This document shows, piece by piece, positions 10,201-20,633 of a DNA stretch of 64,000 nt; position 1 is the first letter of the stretch, and every line of letters begins with the position of its first letter. The DNA lies in the NCBI GenBank assembly GCA_914767715.1, contig OU612066.1, positions 17,551,001 to 17,615,000 on the forward strand, in the 5' to 3' direction. Position numbers and translations under genes: made by a program. This DNA is from Membranipora membranacea (taxonomy: Eukaryota > Bryozoa > Gymnolaemata > Cheilostomatida > Membraniporidae). The notes beneath the pieces were generated by a model. The model was not told the origin of the DNA, made no database searches, and saw only the letters and a program-made list of their open reading frames with translations.

Positions 10201-11162
10201 TACTCGTGAAACTCACTCTTAAGACTGGACATATGACTTGTCGCACCGCTATCGATGATCCAGTGATGTGTGACGGAGTGGTCATCAGTGTTGGGTTTCG
10301 ATACTATGAAAGCTGACCCTTCACCATACTCGTCGTCCATACTCATCTGAGCCATGTGCGACTGGAGAGTGCTACTGGAGTCGTGCTGACGGCCACGACC
10401 AGGGCGTCGGCCTCCTCTGCCACGCTGATGGCCTCTATTTGCGGGACATTCTCTCTGATAGTGGTTGGGATTTCCACATATGAAGCAGCCCCTAGGGGTT
10501 CTGTTATCAGTTAACAGGGCGGAATCAGAATTAGCTGGGTTATTTCTGATCCCTTGAACGCCGGCATACGCCGGAGATCTTTGTTCCTCCGTGGCTTTCC
10601 GTTTTTGTTCCTCATTCATCAGAGCATTTGATACGTATTGTAATGTCAGTGTCTCACCGTGAGCTTCGAGGGCGGTAACGAGCGTATCGTAGCTGTCGGG
10701 CAAACTGCCGAGTAGAGTTACTACTTGATCCTCCTCACTCACTGGAGCTTTTATAGCTGCTAGTTTGTTCGTAATCTCTTTCATATGCTTCAGATGACTT
10801 TCGATCGATTCATTCTCATCCTTGACAGTTCGGAAGTATTTCTTTTTGAGAAACAAACGGTTAGCCAGGCTGTCACGCTCGAAATGAGCTTGCAATTTGT
10901 CCCATGCTGCTTTAGCGGTCTCACATTCTGTTATCAGGTATAAGAGCTCATCACTCACCGCTAATACTATATGACTCAGTGCCATAGCAGCTCTAGAGGC
11001 ATGCTCTTGCTTATCCTTCGCAGAGGCATCATCAGCAGGAGCAGTTACAGTATTGTCCACAAAGCCATACAGATTTTTGGCTATCAGGTAGTGTTTGAGT
11101 TTGAACTTCCAGGTTGTATAGTTGTCAGGCTGGAGCTTAGTAAGCTCCCACTTATCACCCAT
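7263..11162 (-). CDS. Copia Gag-Pol polyprotein
   Basis: I choose ATG 11162 (MGDKWELTKLQ); the frame is open a further 49 codons upstream into the LTR, but this Met begins the typical copia Gag. Numbering below is from that longer frame (1348 codons). Gag has a CCHC knuckle CFICGNPNHYQREC near 273. The protease active site DSGATSH is near 351. The pre-integrase domain LWHQRLAHVN is near 500. The integrase core has HTDVCGP, RSDNGGEY and the Glu of CAERYNRT (about 565-680). RVT_2 has YVDDLVIMSD near 1034. RNase H has YSDASWADN near 1199, AEAEY, and the terminal KHIDIRYH segment. Domain order PR-IN-RT-RH is diagnostic for Ty1/copia. There is no internal stop or frameshift. Confidence 0.96.
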   Translation of the reverse strand: MGDKWELTKLQPDNYTTWKFKLKHYLIAKNLYGFVDNTVTAPADDASAKDKQEHASRAAMALSHIVLAVSDELLYLITECETAKAAWDKLQAHFERDSLANRLFLKKKYFRTVKDENESIESHLKHMKEITNKLAAIKAPVSEEDQVVTLLGSLPDSYDTLVTALEAHGETLTLQYVSNALMNEEQKRKATEEQRSPAYAGVQGIRNNPANSDSALLTDNRTPRGCFICGNPNHYQRECPANRGHQRGRGGRRPGRGRQHDSSSTLQSHMAQMSMDDEYGEGSAFIVSKPNTDDHSVTHHWIIDSGATSHMSSLKSEFHEYTPLERSETVTIADGSKVEVVGKGSIKLRIRVSGSNYRQCTLYDVLYIPNLNGNLFSVKAATQRGFVVQFGHSRCWIKNRRQMVCARGTLVNKLYYLDIDSAHDDHSAALSAISNCTLWHQRLAHVNTASIRNMSKWSVNGSDLHVNDDIGVCEPCVLGKMARKPFKASGIKSKRVLELVHTDVCGPMRNETIGGSRYFVSFIDDFTRFTHVYFLRNKSDVFSTFREYEALVTNMTGQTIGTLRSDNGGEYISHEFEDYLQSQGIHHQVTVRHTAEQNGCAERYNRTVCEAARALIIQSGLPKSFWAEAIATAVYIRNRVPTRAHTDMTTPHELLHGRKPDLGSLRVFGCRAYAHIPDPLRHKMDAKAQSMVHVGYSLRAKGYRLYDPSTKRVVVRRDVVFDETKFGMPSLPTIEQSIAKPDSVALEPPTGVMPSTTARPARTKNPIIRYGIDEYAQVTQHYACAVTSVDEPVSLSDASKSPHSDQWLAAAETEYQALMDNETWDLVELPPDRQTIGCKWVFKAKHSTDGTIERYKARLVAKGYAQQAGVDYDETYAPVVSFPALRVALAHAVNREMYIHQMDVVTAFLNGNLEEDIFMAQPPGFIKPGNENLVCKLRKSLYGLKQSPRCWNVVLDSFLKSLEFSPSGADQCIYTRTVDTVQTIIAVYVDDLVIMSDSLDQINIVKNALSRQFKMKDLGEIHQCLGIAIKRGDNSLKLTQKHYITQLLKRFGMEDCNTAPTPAAPDVKLCKEDGSKPTDQALYQSIIGSLLYAASATRPDVSHSVGVLSKFNAAPSEAHMTAAKRVLRYLKGTKEYGIVYTKSDLPPHVYSDASWADNNANRHSTSGNIFIKCQAPVSWSSKQQSVVALSTAEAEYISASEAAKDASWFRQLHSDLNDPCNEPLTLFVDNQSAIAIANNNTSSKRTKHIDIRYHYIREEIANNRIKTEHCPSVKMKADILTKSLPRDRFVAIRDMLGMR

Positions 11163-11186
11163 CTTCAGTATGTTATGCAGAGTAAC

Positions 11187-11200
11187 CTGGGCCCATAACC
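11187..11200 (-). promoter_or_regulatory. Primer-binding site: tRNA-iMet anticodon-arm (half-tRNA) type
   Basis: The 14 bp next to the 5' LTR read GGTTATGGGCCCAG on the minus strand. This is the exact complement of the anticodon stem-loop of animal initiator tRNA-Met (CTGGGCCCATAACC), not of a tRNA 3' end. Drosophila copia is known to be primed by an internally cleaved initiator tRNA-Met, and this site fits that mechanism. Confidence 0.85.
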
Positions 11201-11357
11201 TGTTGTTAATTGACTTGTTCTTTGAGAGAATATAATTGCTTGTATTGAGTAGCCATGGGAGGAACAAAGAAGGAAGAACGCAATGCATGATGGGAAAAAG
11301 GTAACACAACTCTAATTAGCCAAAGGGAACACAACTACAACTACACTATTTACAATA
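11201..11357 (-). repeat. 5' LTR of copia element
   Basis: 157 bp, identical to the 3' LTR, followed at 11358-11362 by TTATT, the second copy of the target duplication. Confidence 0.95.
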
Positions 11358-11362
11358 TTATT

Positions 11363-11500
11363 TCCTATCATCATAAAAGCTATTCTCTGAAATGCTGAGG
11401 GTATGTACAAATAATAATTAGAGAAGATCTATAATGTGAGAAATCTGATCATAAAACTATCTTCCTGCGTCGCCAAGTTAACCTGCAATATATACCATGA
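11363..11500 (+). repeat. ZNF 3' flank repeat, copy a (third segment)
   Basis: Non-coding continuation of the repeat interrupted by the copia element; it aligns with the reverse complement of about 30950-31065. The final TATATACCATGA (11489-11500) recurs at 12089-12100 with one change. Confidence 0.7.
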
Positions 11501-12088
11501 GTTAGTTAGTTAGTTAAATCTTTATTGCTTAAAGAACGCAGAAAAGAAGGAAAAATAAAGTGCCTATACTTGCAGGCATGCTGTTGAGCTTAGAACTTTT
11601 TGGTTCACATGGAAAAAACACAAGGATATTTATACTTCAGAACGTCCAGCTGCGCTACCACACACATTCCCAGACGGAGCTTATAAAAATAATTTAATGA
11701 GGTTTTGGAAGGCACACAACAAAAATGAGTATTATAGAGTGTTATTGATTGCAATCCATGATTGTCTTTACAATGATCTGGTTATTAATATTATTTTACA
11801 TTATGACTTTAAGATTTAACATATATCGCTATTGGAGGTTTTTACCGGTAGGCTTGCACCATTTTCAAAGACTCCGTGTCGATGCTACTTAGCTCCTGAG
11901 TAGGAGTACCCTACGTCGGCACTCCGACAAGACTATGCTTGTATGACGCAGATATGTGTGGTGACCTCATTCGTCACTTTGTTTAAGTCGTATGAAGTAT
12001 AGATAGATCAGTTATGCGGTCAATCACGGAATTGCAAAATTTATGAATAACTTGAGTACCTTGACTATTTTTGACTGCTATATACTGC
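11501..12088 (-). mobile_element. 5'-truncated LINE 3' end, minus strand
   Basis: The insert starts on the plus strand with (GTTA)n leading into AAATCTTTATTG, so in reverse it ends in an (AACT)n tail typical of LINE 3' ends. It is flanked by a 12-bp near-perfect duplication TATATA(C/G)CATGA, and its removal restores the flanking repeat. No recognisable ORF remains; the 588 bp look like 3' UTR. The clade is unknown. Confidence 0.6.
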
Positions 12089-12938
12089 TATATAGCATGA
12101 TGAATAGGAGATATTATGAATAAGCGTGTACGATCAAACAGCTGTCCATCTTTTTAATTTTAACACCTATACATTAAAAAAGCAGATAATCTTTGACCGC
12201 AGTAACTAAATTTGGATTTAATCCCATTGCCATCTCATCCTCCAGTGATGATGTGGTAATGGCGCTTGTTAACATGCTCGTTAATCACTGCTCAGAGTCA
12301 AGCTATTGCATCCTATTATGCTCATTTCCTTCAAGCATTGCTATTCCATAAACACAGCATTATTATGTATGTTGGCAGGAGTTCCAATACTGCTGCTTAA
12401 TTATTTTGAGTGTCCAATTTTGGAGTTGAGTTTTCATGCAAGATAATTTTTAAGGTGGAAAATGGCAAAACTCAATCAGCTAGCTGCTCAAAGAGTTACA
12501 ACCAATATGATTGGGCCAATTGGGCAATAACAATACAATAACAATAACCAATACGAAGGCAAAATTCACTCAATGATGAGGAAGAGGGAGTTCATTGATT
12601 CACTCTTGTGAGGTCCCAACAGCACATACATTACAATACAGACTACATTAGCTTGCTCATATGAGGTATACCTGGTCTCGTGGTCATTGTGAACTAAATT
12701 ATATTGTCATATTTGATACTTTTGCACTGGCATTTATGTTAGCAAAGGTCAATTGATACAATAACCAGGGACTGGTGGTTTCTTATCACTCCACTGAATC
12801 AGTGATTGATTCCAAAGAATACATTTATTCGTGTATTATACTTATAGAATATACATCTTGTCAAGAGAGGCTATTCTGTACATCCAGCTCAGCTAGTACC
12901 CGACTTGGGGAGAGGTGGGATCTCAACCTAGGAATAAT
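12089..12938 (+). repeat. ZNF 3' flank repeat, copy a (last segment) and mixed repeats
   Basis: Up to about 12540 this continues the flank; AAAACTCAATCAGCTAGCTG is the reverse-complement counterpart of sequence near 29960, 45340 and 53140. From 12540 to 12938 there is AT-rich repeat material with no ORF; an AACCAGGGACTGGT-type motif at about 12765 resembles inverted-repeat ends at 16570 and 41320. Confidence 0.5.
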
Positions 12939-13082
12939 CTAGAACAAGTTTGTTCCCGGCCTCTGAGGTTGCGGACTGGGATATTGCAAATGTGAGGTAT
13001 TGAGGTACCTCTGGCGCGGCACCTCGATATCAAACATTTACAATATCCCTCCGCCATAACAGAGGGAACAAACTTGTTCTAG
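12939..13082. mobile_element. MITE-like element with 19-bp perfect inverted repeats
   Basis: 144 bp with both ends reading inward CTAGAACAAGTTTGTTCCC. A diverged relative lies at about 57808-57945 with the CTAG and TCTGTCACAACAGAGG features. No clear target duplication; superfamily not assigned. Confidence 0.65.
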
Positions 13083-13603
13083 GAATCCTCCTACTCCGTT
13101 CTACCCATCATTACAAAATAAAGTACAGTTGTAAAATACCCTTTACCAGTGGTTCCTACATATTGTAGCCGCTGGTGGATTGTGTATACCCACAAATAAG
13201 TGTAGCAAAAGTGGAGAACTGAGGCTAGCATACACGCTCCCCAACCATCGATCACAGACATCCAACATGCATTAAGACAAGCAAACTTTGCCTGCCATTG
13301 TACTCCAACAGGTTTCAATGACCATCATGAGTGGGCTCTTAAAAGTTAGCACTAAAACCATGGTTATTGAATCAGTTTTTACGACGACTTGTATTGCATT
13401 TGCATATGCGCACAAAATAACTACTTATGTTTTCTATACAATCTGCATGACATTGTCCATAACACAATGCTATGAGTGAACGACTAGTTAGTGACTGTTC
13501 TAATTGAAACTGGTCCCAGCAAACTTTGCCTGCCATTGTACTCCTTTGTTCACCAAACAAAAGGCCTTTTGTTATACAACTCACATAGGTGTCTTGGGAC
13601 ATG
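13083..13603 (-). repeat. Interspersed repeat R3, reverse copy
   Basis: Reverse-complement copy of 40910-41380 and of the start of 43693-44128. It includes the CCATGGTTATTGAATCAG and CATGATGGTCATT stretches and one inverted-repeat arm with GAAACTGGTCCC near 13512. No gene is seen; the short frames here are not conserved. LINE-B begins at its left end. Confidence 0.65.
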
Positions 13604-16202
13604 TCGAGGCCAGAGGGACCCGCTTGTCGGTGCCTTCTATAGGCCAAAAGCATCTGACAAAACCTCAATCCCTGAATTATTCACCACCCTAGGGTCACTC
13701 ACAACCAAAAGATCTTATTATGACATCATCCTTGGTGGGGATTTCAGTTTCCCTGGCTGGGATTGGAACAACCTCACCCTCAAACCCAACTGCCCACACC
13801 CTCAACTACACCATTCCTTTCTCAATATCATCAACGACCACGAACTCAAGCAACTCATCCTAGAACCAACAAGACTTTGCCCACCTAACACTCTAGATCT
13901 CATGCTCACCAACATCCCTCTTCGTGTCAACAAAACCTCAGTCATCCCCGGCATCAGTGACCATGACATCCCACTCATTGAACTGTCCCAGAAACCCCAT
14001 TACATCAAGCAGGAGCGAAGAAAGATCCCTATTTACAGGCGTGCCAACTGGACAGGTCTAAGGGACAAACTATCTGAGAGCTTAAAACAAATGGAGCATA
14101 GAGATGACCCACCTAACATCCTCTGGGTCTCTGTCGAAAAGAACATCAAAACTGCCGAAACCAAACATATCCCGACAATAACTGCCAGTAAACGAGATTC
14201 TCTCCCCTGGATCAATCCGTACCTCAGGAGTCTGATAAAGAAGAGGAACATCATCAGGAAGCGAATTAAAAAGACTGGCAAGATCAACACAGAATGCAGA
14301 TACAAAGACTACCAACGAATTGTCCAGCGAGAGATGAGGAAACAGCACAACCAATACGTACACAACCTACTGACAGAACCTGAGGACACCCAGAGAACCA
14401 CCAATAAGAAGTTCTGGACGTACATTAAGCTCCGCCGAGGGGACACATGTGACATAGCAGCAATCAAGACCGGCCATAAACTACTAACAGACAAGAAGAA
14501 CATGGCTGACGCACTTAACCAACAGTTCAAATCAATCTTTTCATCACCATCAGTCACCTCCCCAGCTATCAACCAACACCGACAACAACATAAAATGAAG
14601 CACCTAATAGTCAACAAAGACGGTGTACTCAAACTCCTACGCTAACTGAAGACCAACAAAGCGTCAGGACCCGACAATATAAGTGCACGAGTATTGGAGG
14701 AAACTGCTGATATTGTCGCAGGCCCCCTCTGCAATATCTTCAACCAGTTCCTAAAATATTCCAGTGTACCTGCAGATTGGAGACACGCAAACGTCACACC
14801 AATCTTCAAAAAAGGAGATAAAACAAAACCCGAGAACTATCGCCCAATCAGCCTGACATGCATCCCCAGCAAACTGCTAGAGCATGTCATCACTAGCCAT
14901 CTGATGAAGTTCATTGAGGGAAACCACCTCCTCTACAATCGCCAGCATGGCTTCAGGGCCAGGCTAAGCTGTGAAACCCAACTAGTGGAACTTATTGCCG
15001 ACATCTCGAAAGAGCTGGATGCCTGTCTGTTGGACTTCAGCAAGGCGTTTGGTAAGGTGTGCCATGCCAAACTGCTGGCAAAGATGAGAAACATCGGCGT
15101 TAGCAAACAGATAACTGACTGGACTGCCGCGTTCCTCAGAGATCGGACCCAGACAGTCACCTTCCGAGGAACCTCCTCTGAGACTTGTGCAGTGACCTCG
15201 GGCGTGCCCCAAGGCTCTGTACTCGGACCTGCCCTCTTCCTGTTGTACATCAACGACCTGCCTTCTGTAGTTAAATCCCAGGTGAGGTTGTTCGCTGATG
15301 ATACCATCATCTACACCACTGCAGATCGATCAGCACAGCTCATCAAGGACTTGAAGAACCTGGAAGCATGGGAACAGGAAGCTAGGATGGAGTTCCACCC
15401 TGCCAAATGTGAGATAATACGATTCAACCGAAAGAGAAACAGGACAACTCTACCGACATACAGATTACATAACCAGATTATCCCCGTGACAAAGACCATC
15501 AAATACCTGGGAGTGCATATCCAGAATGACCTCAAATGACGGACGCACACAGTCTACGTTACCAATAACGTTATCAACAACACTAGGCTTCGTCAGGAGG
15601 ACAATTCCCCCTCAGTCTACACAGCTCAGATGTAGGGCCTACAAACAGCTAGTACGCCCCGTCCTAGAGTATGCCTTGTGCTCTTGGGATCCCCTTCCTA
15701 AGACTCTCGCCACCCAGATTGAAGCTGTACAAAGAAGATCTGCTCGTATGGTATTCAATATACCACGCATCAGTACATCCTCAACCACCGGTATGCTCGA
15801 TAGACTAGACCTGGAACCTCTCGAAGACCGACGACAATGGAGACGCATTGGCCTGTTTAGGGCCATGCACTACCAAGAGATCAAGACACCAATAACAGAG
15901 TACACAACACCATCAGACTGCCGAAAGAGTACTCGCCGACATGGCCTCCAATATAAAGTTGAGCATCACAACACCAAAGCTCACATGTCCACATTCTTTG
16001 TGTGTACCAGTAAAGCATGGAATGACTTAGACTCCGAGGACCGTCTTCTCTGTCCCCCTGGCTAGCTACCCCACGCCCTACCCTGGTATACCTGGTATCC
16101 TGACCTCGAAATGAAATATGGACTAACGGAGTGCCACATTACCAAAGTCTTCAACCCTATGAAGCGGTGATCACGTCGGCAAGTACCAAGTAAGTAAGTA
16201 AC
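13604..16202 (+). pseudogene. LINE-B: 5'-truncated, inactivated non-LTR retrotransposon
   Basis: The ORF2-like reading starts inside the endonuclease domain (AFYRPKASDKTS, GGDFSFPGWDW, SDHDIP) and runs through RT: FKKGDKTKPENYRPISLT, QHGFRARLSC, DFSKAFGKVCH, GVPQGSVLGPALF, LFADDTIIY and a C-terminal RAYKQLVRPVLEYA segment. Lesions: TAA at 14643-14645 inside LLR*LKTNKASGPDN; TGA at 15537-15539 where relatives have Trp; then a frameshift at about 15585 into the frame ending 16065. In the motif-A region the metal-binding Asp of LDFSKAF is kept, but the second conserved Asp is Gly. A short 3' UTR ends in (AAGT)n at 16188-16202. CR1/L2-like by its motifs. Confidence 0.9.
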
Positions 16203-16430
16203 ACTGCCACACTATCAAGATATATACAACCCGCCAACCATATCTCCAGTCGTGAGCATCCTGACCAATACTATATTCCACAGTCTAACATTGTCCACCA
16301 CCAAAGATCCTTCTTTATCAGGACAGCTCATCAATGGAATGGATTACCAACCAACAGCTTGCTTCTCCAGCCAAAAGCTGTTCAGCGCCCAAAATTGTTG
16401 CAGACCTGGAAACTGTTAACTGGCTTATGA
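16203..16430 (+). pseudogene. C-terminal fragment of another LINE ORF2
   Basis: Immediately after the LINE-B tail one frame reads SFFIRTAHQWNGLPTNSLL and stops at TGA near 16430. The [F/P]FxRTxxxWNxLP block is the conserved end of many CR1/L2/Jockey ORF2 proteins. Nothing earlier in the protein is recognisable, so this is a short fragment that LINE-B may have landed beside. Confidence 0.6.
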
Positions 16431-17039
16431 GAAACAAGTTTCCCAAGTCACAGCTTGATGCTGGTGCGGGAGACTCTGCTGAAGAAGGTAAATACAAAAG
16501 TAAATATGAAGGTTAGCATTGGTTAATTAATGATATATTTTATAATATTATATAGAGTTCAGTATAATAACCAGGGACCGGTCGGTTTCGTTATCGATGG
16601 ATATCAATCATTATACTTTAAATTCAGCTGGTACTTGTAGTACATAGTAGTAGCGCTTGGTGCTGCAAGCTGCGCTACGAATGTGCTCTGTATTTTCATT
16701 TATTTCCTGAACTAGCGGTACGCTGACCAAACTCAGAAGAGCACAGAGCTCTTGTGACACTACCTTCAGTGGCGTACGTTAGAGAGTCACATCAGGAATG
16801 GCAAGAGGATATCATGCATTTCAAACATTCAAAGAACACTGGTTTTCAAGTTATCAATGCAGACATTTTAAAGCTTATTAGTGACACCGGGCGAATTCAA
16901 CAAGCTAATAATGAATTATATAAGAAAACTAAGCGTGGTTGTAGAGCTGGTAAGCGCAAATGAAATGGTCGGCACAAGCCATCTTATCAGAAGACTACAC
17001 CATCACACCTTTCATCCATCCCTAGAGCTTATACCAGCA
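16431..17039 (+). other. Non-coding stretch, no feature recognised
   Basis: AT-rich; contains an ACCAGGGACCGGT motif at about 16570 like the inverted-repeat ends at 41001-41330. I see no gene; the frames around 16750-16960 lack conserved features. Confidence 0.4.
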
Positions 17040-19055
17040 AACGAGGAACTCAATTACCAAGTGTACTCTATACAAATTGTTGGTCACTCAGCATATGGAA
17101 GCTTGCAGAGCTACAGGTTAGCGCTGAAATTCACCGCCCTGATCTTATTTGTCTCACTGAAACATGGCTGGATGATGAAAAACAACAACTGATCTCAATT
17201 AACCTCTTTCAAAATGACTTCTCACATAGCTTCGATAGACTTGGCGGGGGTGTTGGAAAATTAGTCTGCGATGATATAAACACCACACTTTGGTCATCCC
17301 ATACCACCACAACAATATTGGTGGTGGATGATGATAGACATTAAAGCCTCTAGCCTGATTATCGCAGGCAGCATTTACCATCCACCCAGTGCAAACAATC
17401 CTACATCGCTTAATTACATAACAACAACTGTATTGAAAGTCGATAAAGAAACACCCATCTGCCAAATTCATCCTAGCCGGCGATTTCAACAAACTCCCAC
17501 AGTCAGACATGTGTGAGCAACTGGGCCTTCATGATCTTGTGAATTTCTCCACCCGTTACGAAAATAAACTTGACTCTATACTAACAGATATCTATGGCTA
17601 TCAAGATGCAAAAACCTCTCATATTTGGCACAGAATGATCATTGCTGTATTTTTCGTTCGTGGCCATGAAACAACGTGTGGAAAATACACCAAAGTGAAT
17701 CGTAGGGTCGCAACTCCACAATGCAAGCAAGATGTGTTGCGTGCTCTAACAATGGAAGATTGGTCATCTATTCATACTGACAACAATGTTCATTCTCAGG
17801 TTACCAAGCTACACGGAGTTGTAAATAGACACCTGGACGCCCACTGTCCCTGTAAGACATATCAATTCCGCGAAGATTAGACTAAATGGGTCACCGCTGC
17901 TATCCTTGAGTTGATGCAGGGCCGTAGTTCTAGGGGAGGCAGAGAGGCACTGCCTCCCCTAGAAAGCTAAATACAGTGGCCTATAAACACTATAATTGAA
18001 TAATCTACGTCAGAATCAGTCCCTCTGGGACTTCCATTTGCTTATTATGTGGCTGATATTTCTCGGGGAGTACATTACTGGTGATGCCTCAGACTCACCT
18101 CAGACTTTTGCCTCCTCTACCATTTCTTCCAAACTACGGCCCTGTAATGAGATCTTGTGAAACAGTCTGCAAGGAAAACAGCCCTGATTACAAAGCCATA
18201 CAAGCTCAAGTCCAGCGTATGATAAGGTCTAGTAAGCGGAAAATCCTGGGCGGCCAGTTGAATAAAAACCACAACAGTAGAGACTGGTGGAAATTAGTTT
18301 AATCAATCACCGACAATCAGTTAACACCAAAGAACACCACTATGATTATAGATGACAAACGCATGCAAAGATATGAATTCTGTCATAACCTCAACACTTA
18401 CTATCAGAATGTTGAAGGTGACTGTCTTGCCGATGCTGAAGAAACACCTTTACCAGAGGATAGCGGAACACCTCTACAACACATAAGCATGGGTGAAATT
18501 AAATACCTACTCAACAAAATAGATGAGAGTAAAGCATGCAACAGCCAAAACTTTCCATCCTGGGTGAGCAAGGAAGGAAATGATGATTTGTGCATCCCGC
18601 TGCAACACATCATAAACACCATGAGAGTTTCCTAATTACTGGAAAAAAGCCGAAGTACGACCTCTACCAAAATCAACCAAGCCATCACAGTTTAAGGATT
18701 ACCTCCCAAATTTTTACTTTTCCACCTTGAGAAGCTGGCGAAGCAAATAATTATCAATAAAATGAAAAGTACGCATAGCAAGATCATAAAATCACATCGA
18801 GTTGCTCTCCTGCAACTCATAGATGACATTACATCGGACCTGGATCGCAAGGGAGTCAACTATGTGCAGCTTGCATCGCTCGACTTCTCAAAAGCATTCG
18901 ACCGCTTGCAGCCACCCATAGTGCTAAGTAAAATGAGACATTCTGGTTTCAACCCTAAGATAATAAAGATAGTCTCGAGTTTTATGCAAGAGCGACAACA
19001 ATGTGTAAAACTGAATGCTGCCAGCTCTGACTGCATTCCATTATCCTCTAGCCAT
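17040..19055 (+). pseudogene. LINE-C, 5' half: decayed endonuclease and N-terminal RT
   Basis: Several frames give LINE ORF2 pieces. RPDLICLTETWLDDE near 17140 is the endonuclease ETW motif. After a MITE (17917-18144) the region between EN and RT follows (KAIQAQVQRMIRSSKRK near 18200; WWKLV; then a frame with MGEIKYLLNKIDESKACN at 18490-18545). RT motif A is intact in QLASLDFSKAFDRLQPPI near 18870-18920, followed by SFMQERQQCVKLNAASSDC. The template between the N-terminal RT and motif A is partly deleted. Homology stops near 19055 before the GVPQG box. The complementary part of such a protein is at 36063-36840. Confidence 0.75.
17917..18144. mobile_element. MITE inside LINE-C, TIR CAGGGCCGTAGTT
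   Basis: 228 bp. The left end is CAGGGCCGTAGTT; the right end is its complement with one extra base (AAACTACGGCCCTG). It interrupts the LINE-C reading between ILELM and the KENSPDYKAIQ segment. Just inside the left end is a perfect 15-bp hairpin (17928-17942 with 17950-17964). No clear target duplication; the CAGGG ends suggest hAT but this is not proven. Confidence 0.7.
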
Positions 19056-19766
19056 ACCATCTATCGCCTTATATGCATCTTGTTACATAAAACCCATCCG
19101 GACAGAAATTGACAAGAGTCAGATGGGTCGTCCCAGAGTTTTATGCACTCATAATTGGGAGATGAATACAAAACATACATACATCAGTTTCTGTAGTTAA
19201 ATCCCCAATAACAGATGGCAATACTGATATTGAAGCCTCATTTTGTTTTCTTTGAGCTACACAGAATGCAAGGGCATCATCTCCAGGTGCATCAGAAGAA
19301 GTTTTACCTCAACAGCACTTCTGGGATTGATGATCTGTCCACTGAGGGAGTCCGCACCCAAACTCGTACCTGCACAATCATAGATCTTCCAAAGATCTCT
19401 GGCGTACTTAGTGATACCTGATGATTGGAATAAAGCACAGGCTGTCCACTGTACAAAAATCTCCCATCCATTTTCATTAATTATGGAACACATTGATACA
19501 GGTAAAGTTGTTTTAAAAGCCAGCAAAAAAACTCACTTACGCCAACATGGATTCCGGAGCAGGCGGAGTTGCAAGAGCCAGCTTATTGAACTCGCTACCC
19601 TTATCTCCGTGCAACGCGAGAAAAGATATGAAGTAGATGCTTTCTTACTAGACAAGACTAGACTAGACATGGTCGACCACATGAAACAGATCAATGAGAT
19701 GCATCCAGTAAATGTTGTTGTTGACTACCACCCCCTTCTGCCTAACCAGCCATTCCCATGTTCAGT
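19056..19766 (+). repeat. ZNF unit 5' flank carrying an old LINE RT fragment
   Basis: Collinear, reversed, with 35190-36070 upstream of Z3; its outer end also matches 62180-62245 upstream of Z8. Within it about 19411-19720 encodes a LINE RT remnant: IPDDWNKAQ, QHGFRSRRSCKSQLIELATLI and EVDAFLLDKTRLDMVDH, in which the normal FSKAFD of motif A has decayed. The fragment was present before the ZNF units duplicated. Confidence 0.65.
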
Positions 19767-19774
19767 AGTGGGCC

Positions 19775-20233
19775 CATAGACTTAATATAAACCTAGACAG
19801 GACACTATATGGAACATTAGCATTGAGGCACTGAGGCATTTAATTGTGGGCGACGTAACGTCATTGGACGGGGTAGAAGCTATGATGCTATCGTTGATTT
19901 ACTCTCCAAATTTCAGGTTTTTGGAATTTCAAAATTACAATAGATTAAGCAGCTTGTCCTGAACAGTTTGATACTAATTTTTGGCAAAAAGACCTTTTTA
20001 AAGAAGAAATTGCATCGAGTTGATGACAAGATGCTGCTGATAGTACAGCAATTTTCAAATTCGAAATCCGATCAAAATTGATCGAGTTATGAACAAAAAA
20101 CTGGATTATAGACAGTAAATCAATGATAGCATCATTGCTTCTACACCTTCCAATGACATTACATCGCCCCACAATTTCGTGCCTCACTCCAGCTGTTTAT
20201 GGTGTCCTGTCTAGGTTTATTATTAAGTCTATG
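19775..20233. mobile_element. hAT-like MITE with long inverted repeats and 8-bp duplication
   Basis: 459 bp, ends CATAGACTTAAT and ATTAAGTCTATG. The inverted repeats stay alignable for about 125 bp each. Flanking 8-mers AGTGGGCC (19767-19774) and AGTAGGCC (20234-20241) differ at one base. The empty site is preserved upstream of Z3, where 35190-35220 reads through without it. An 8-bp duplication with CA...TG ends fits hAT; no transposase is encoded. A related end is at 39761. Confidence 0.8.
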
Positions 20234-20241
20234 AGTAGGCC

Positions 20242-20633
20242 CAATCTTTTTCTTCATCTACCTCAATCACCTACTTTAACTACACAGTAATATGCAAATG
20301 GTGGAAGACAACTGGAGCATCATGTTCGACCTTAGAAAATGTGAACATCTAAGTTAAGCTACAGACGGAACAAACATCGTGTTTGTGATCACAATATGCT
20401 GTAGCATACTGAGCTGCTCTGTGAACACACACCCTCACCTACAATTCTCCGCTGTTCATCAACCCCACATTATGTCAAAATTATTTTAGCGTTTCACCAC
20501 CGACATAAGCACATTCACACTTCGCCATATTGCAGAACACTCTCGGGACGTGACTATATGCCCACCCAAGCTCATCGGGAAATTTGACAATAATTGCTTT
20601 AGTATGCCCTTGCAACTTTGAGTCCTTGGACAG
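20242..20633 (+). promoter_or_regulatory. Distal 5' flank of Z2 (conserved block)
   Basis: Non-coding and conserved, in reverse, with 34800-35180 (Z3) and 61930-62175 (Z8), including GTGATCACAATATGC, the GACTATATGCCCACC stretch and TTGACAATA. LINE-D splits this block from the proximal part at 24552. Conservation across paralogues makes it a candidate promoter, but it may simply be shared by descent. Confidence 0.5.

Larger units (their letters stand above)
6964..11357 (-). mobile_element. Ty1/copia LTR retrotransposon, complete and young
   Basis: 4394 bp. It is bounded by two identical 157-bp LTRs and flanked by a perfect 5-bp target duplication TTATT (6959-6963 and 11358-11362). It is on the minus strand: 5' LTR 11201-11357, primer site 11187-11200, polyprotein 11162-7263, purine tract next to the 3' LTR at 7121-7129. 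Joining the flanks recreates the uninterrupted repeat seen at 31030-31140 and 54800-54920. Identical LTRs and an open polyprotein indicate a recent insertion. Confidence 0.96.

Noticed and set aside
15035-15060. Loss of the catalytic aspartate in LINE-B RT motif A
   Set aside because: The changed residue (AFG for AFD) is the second conserved Asp; the metal-binding Asp of LDFSKAF is still there.
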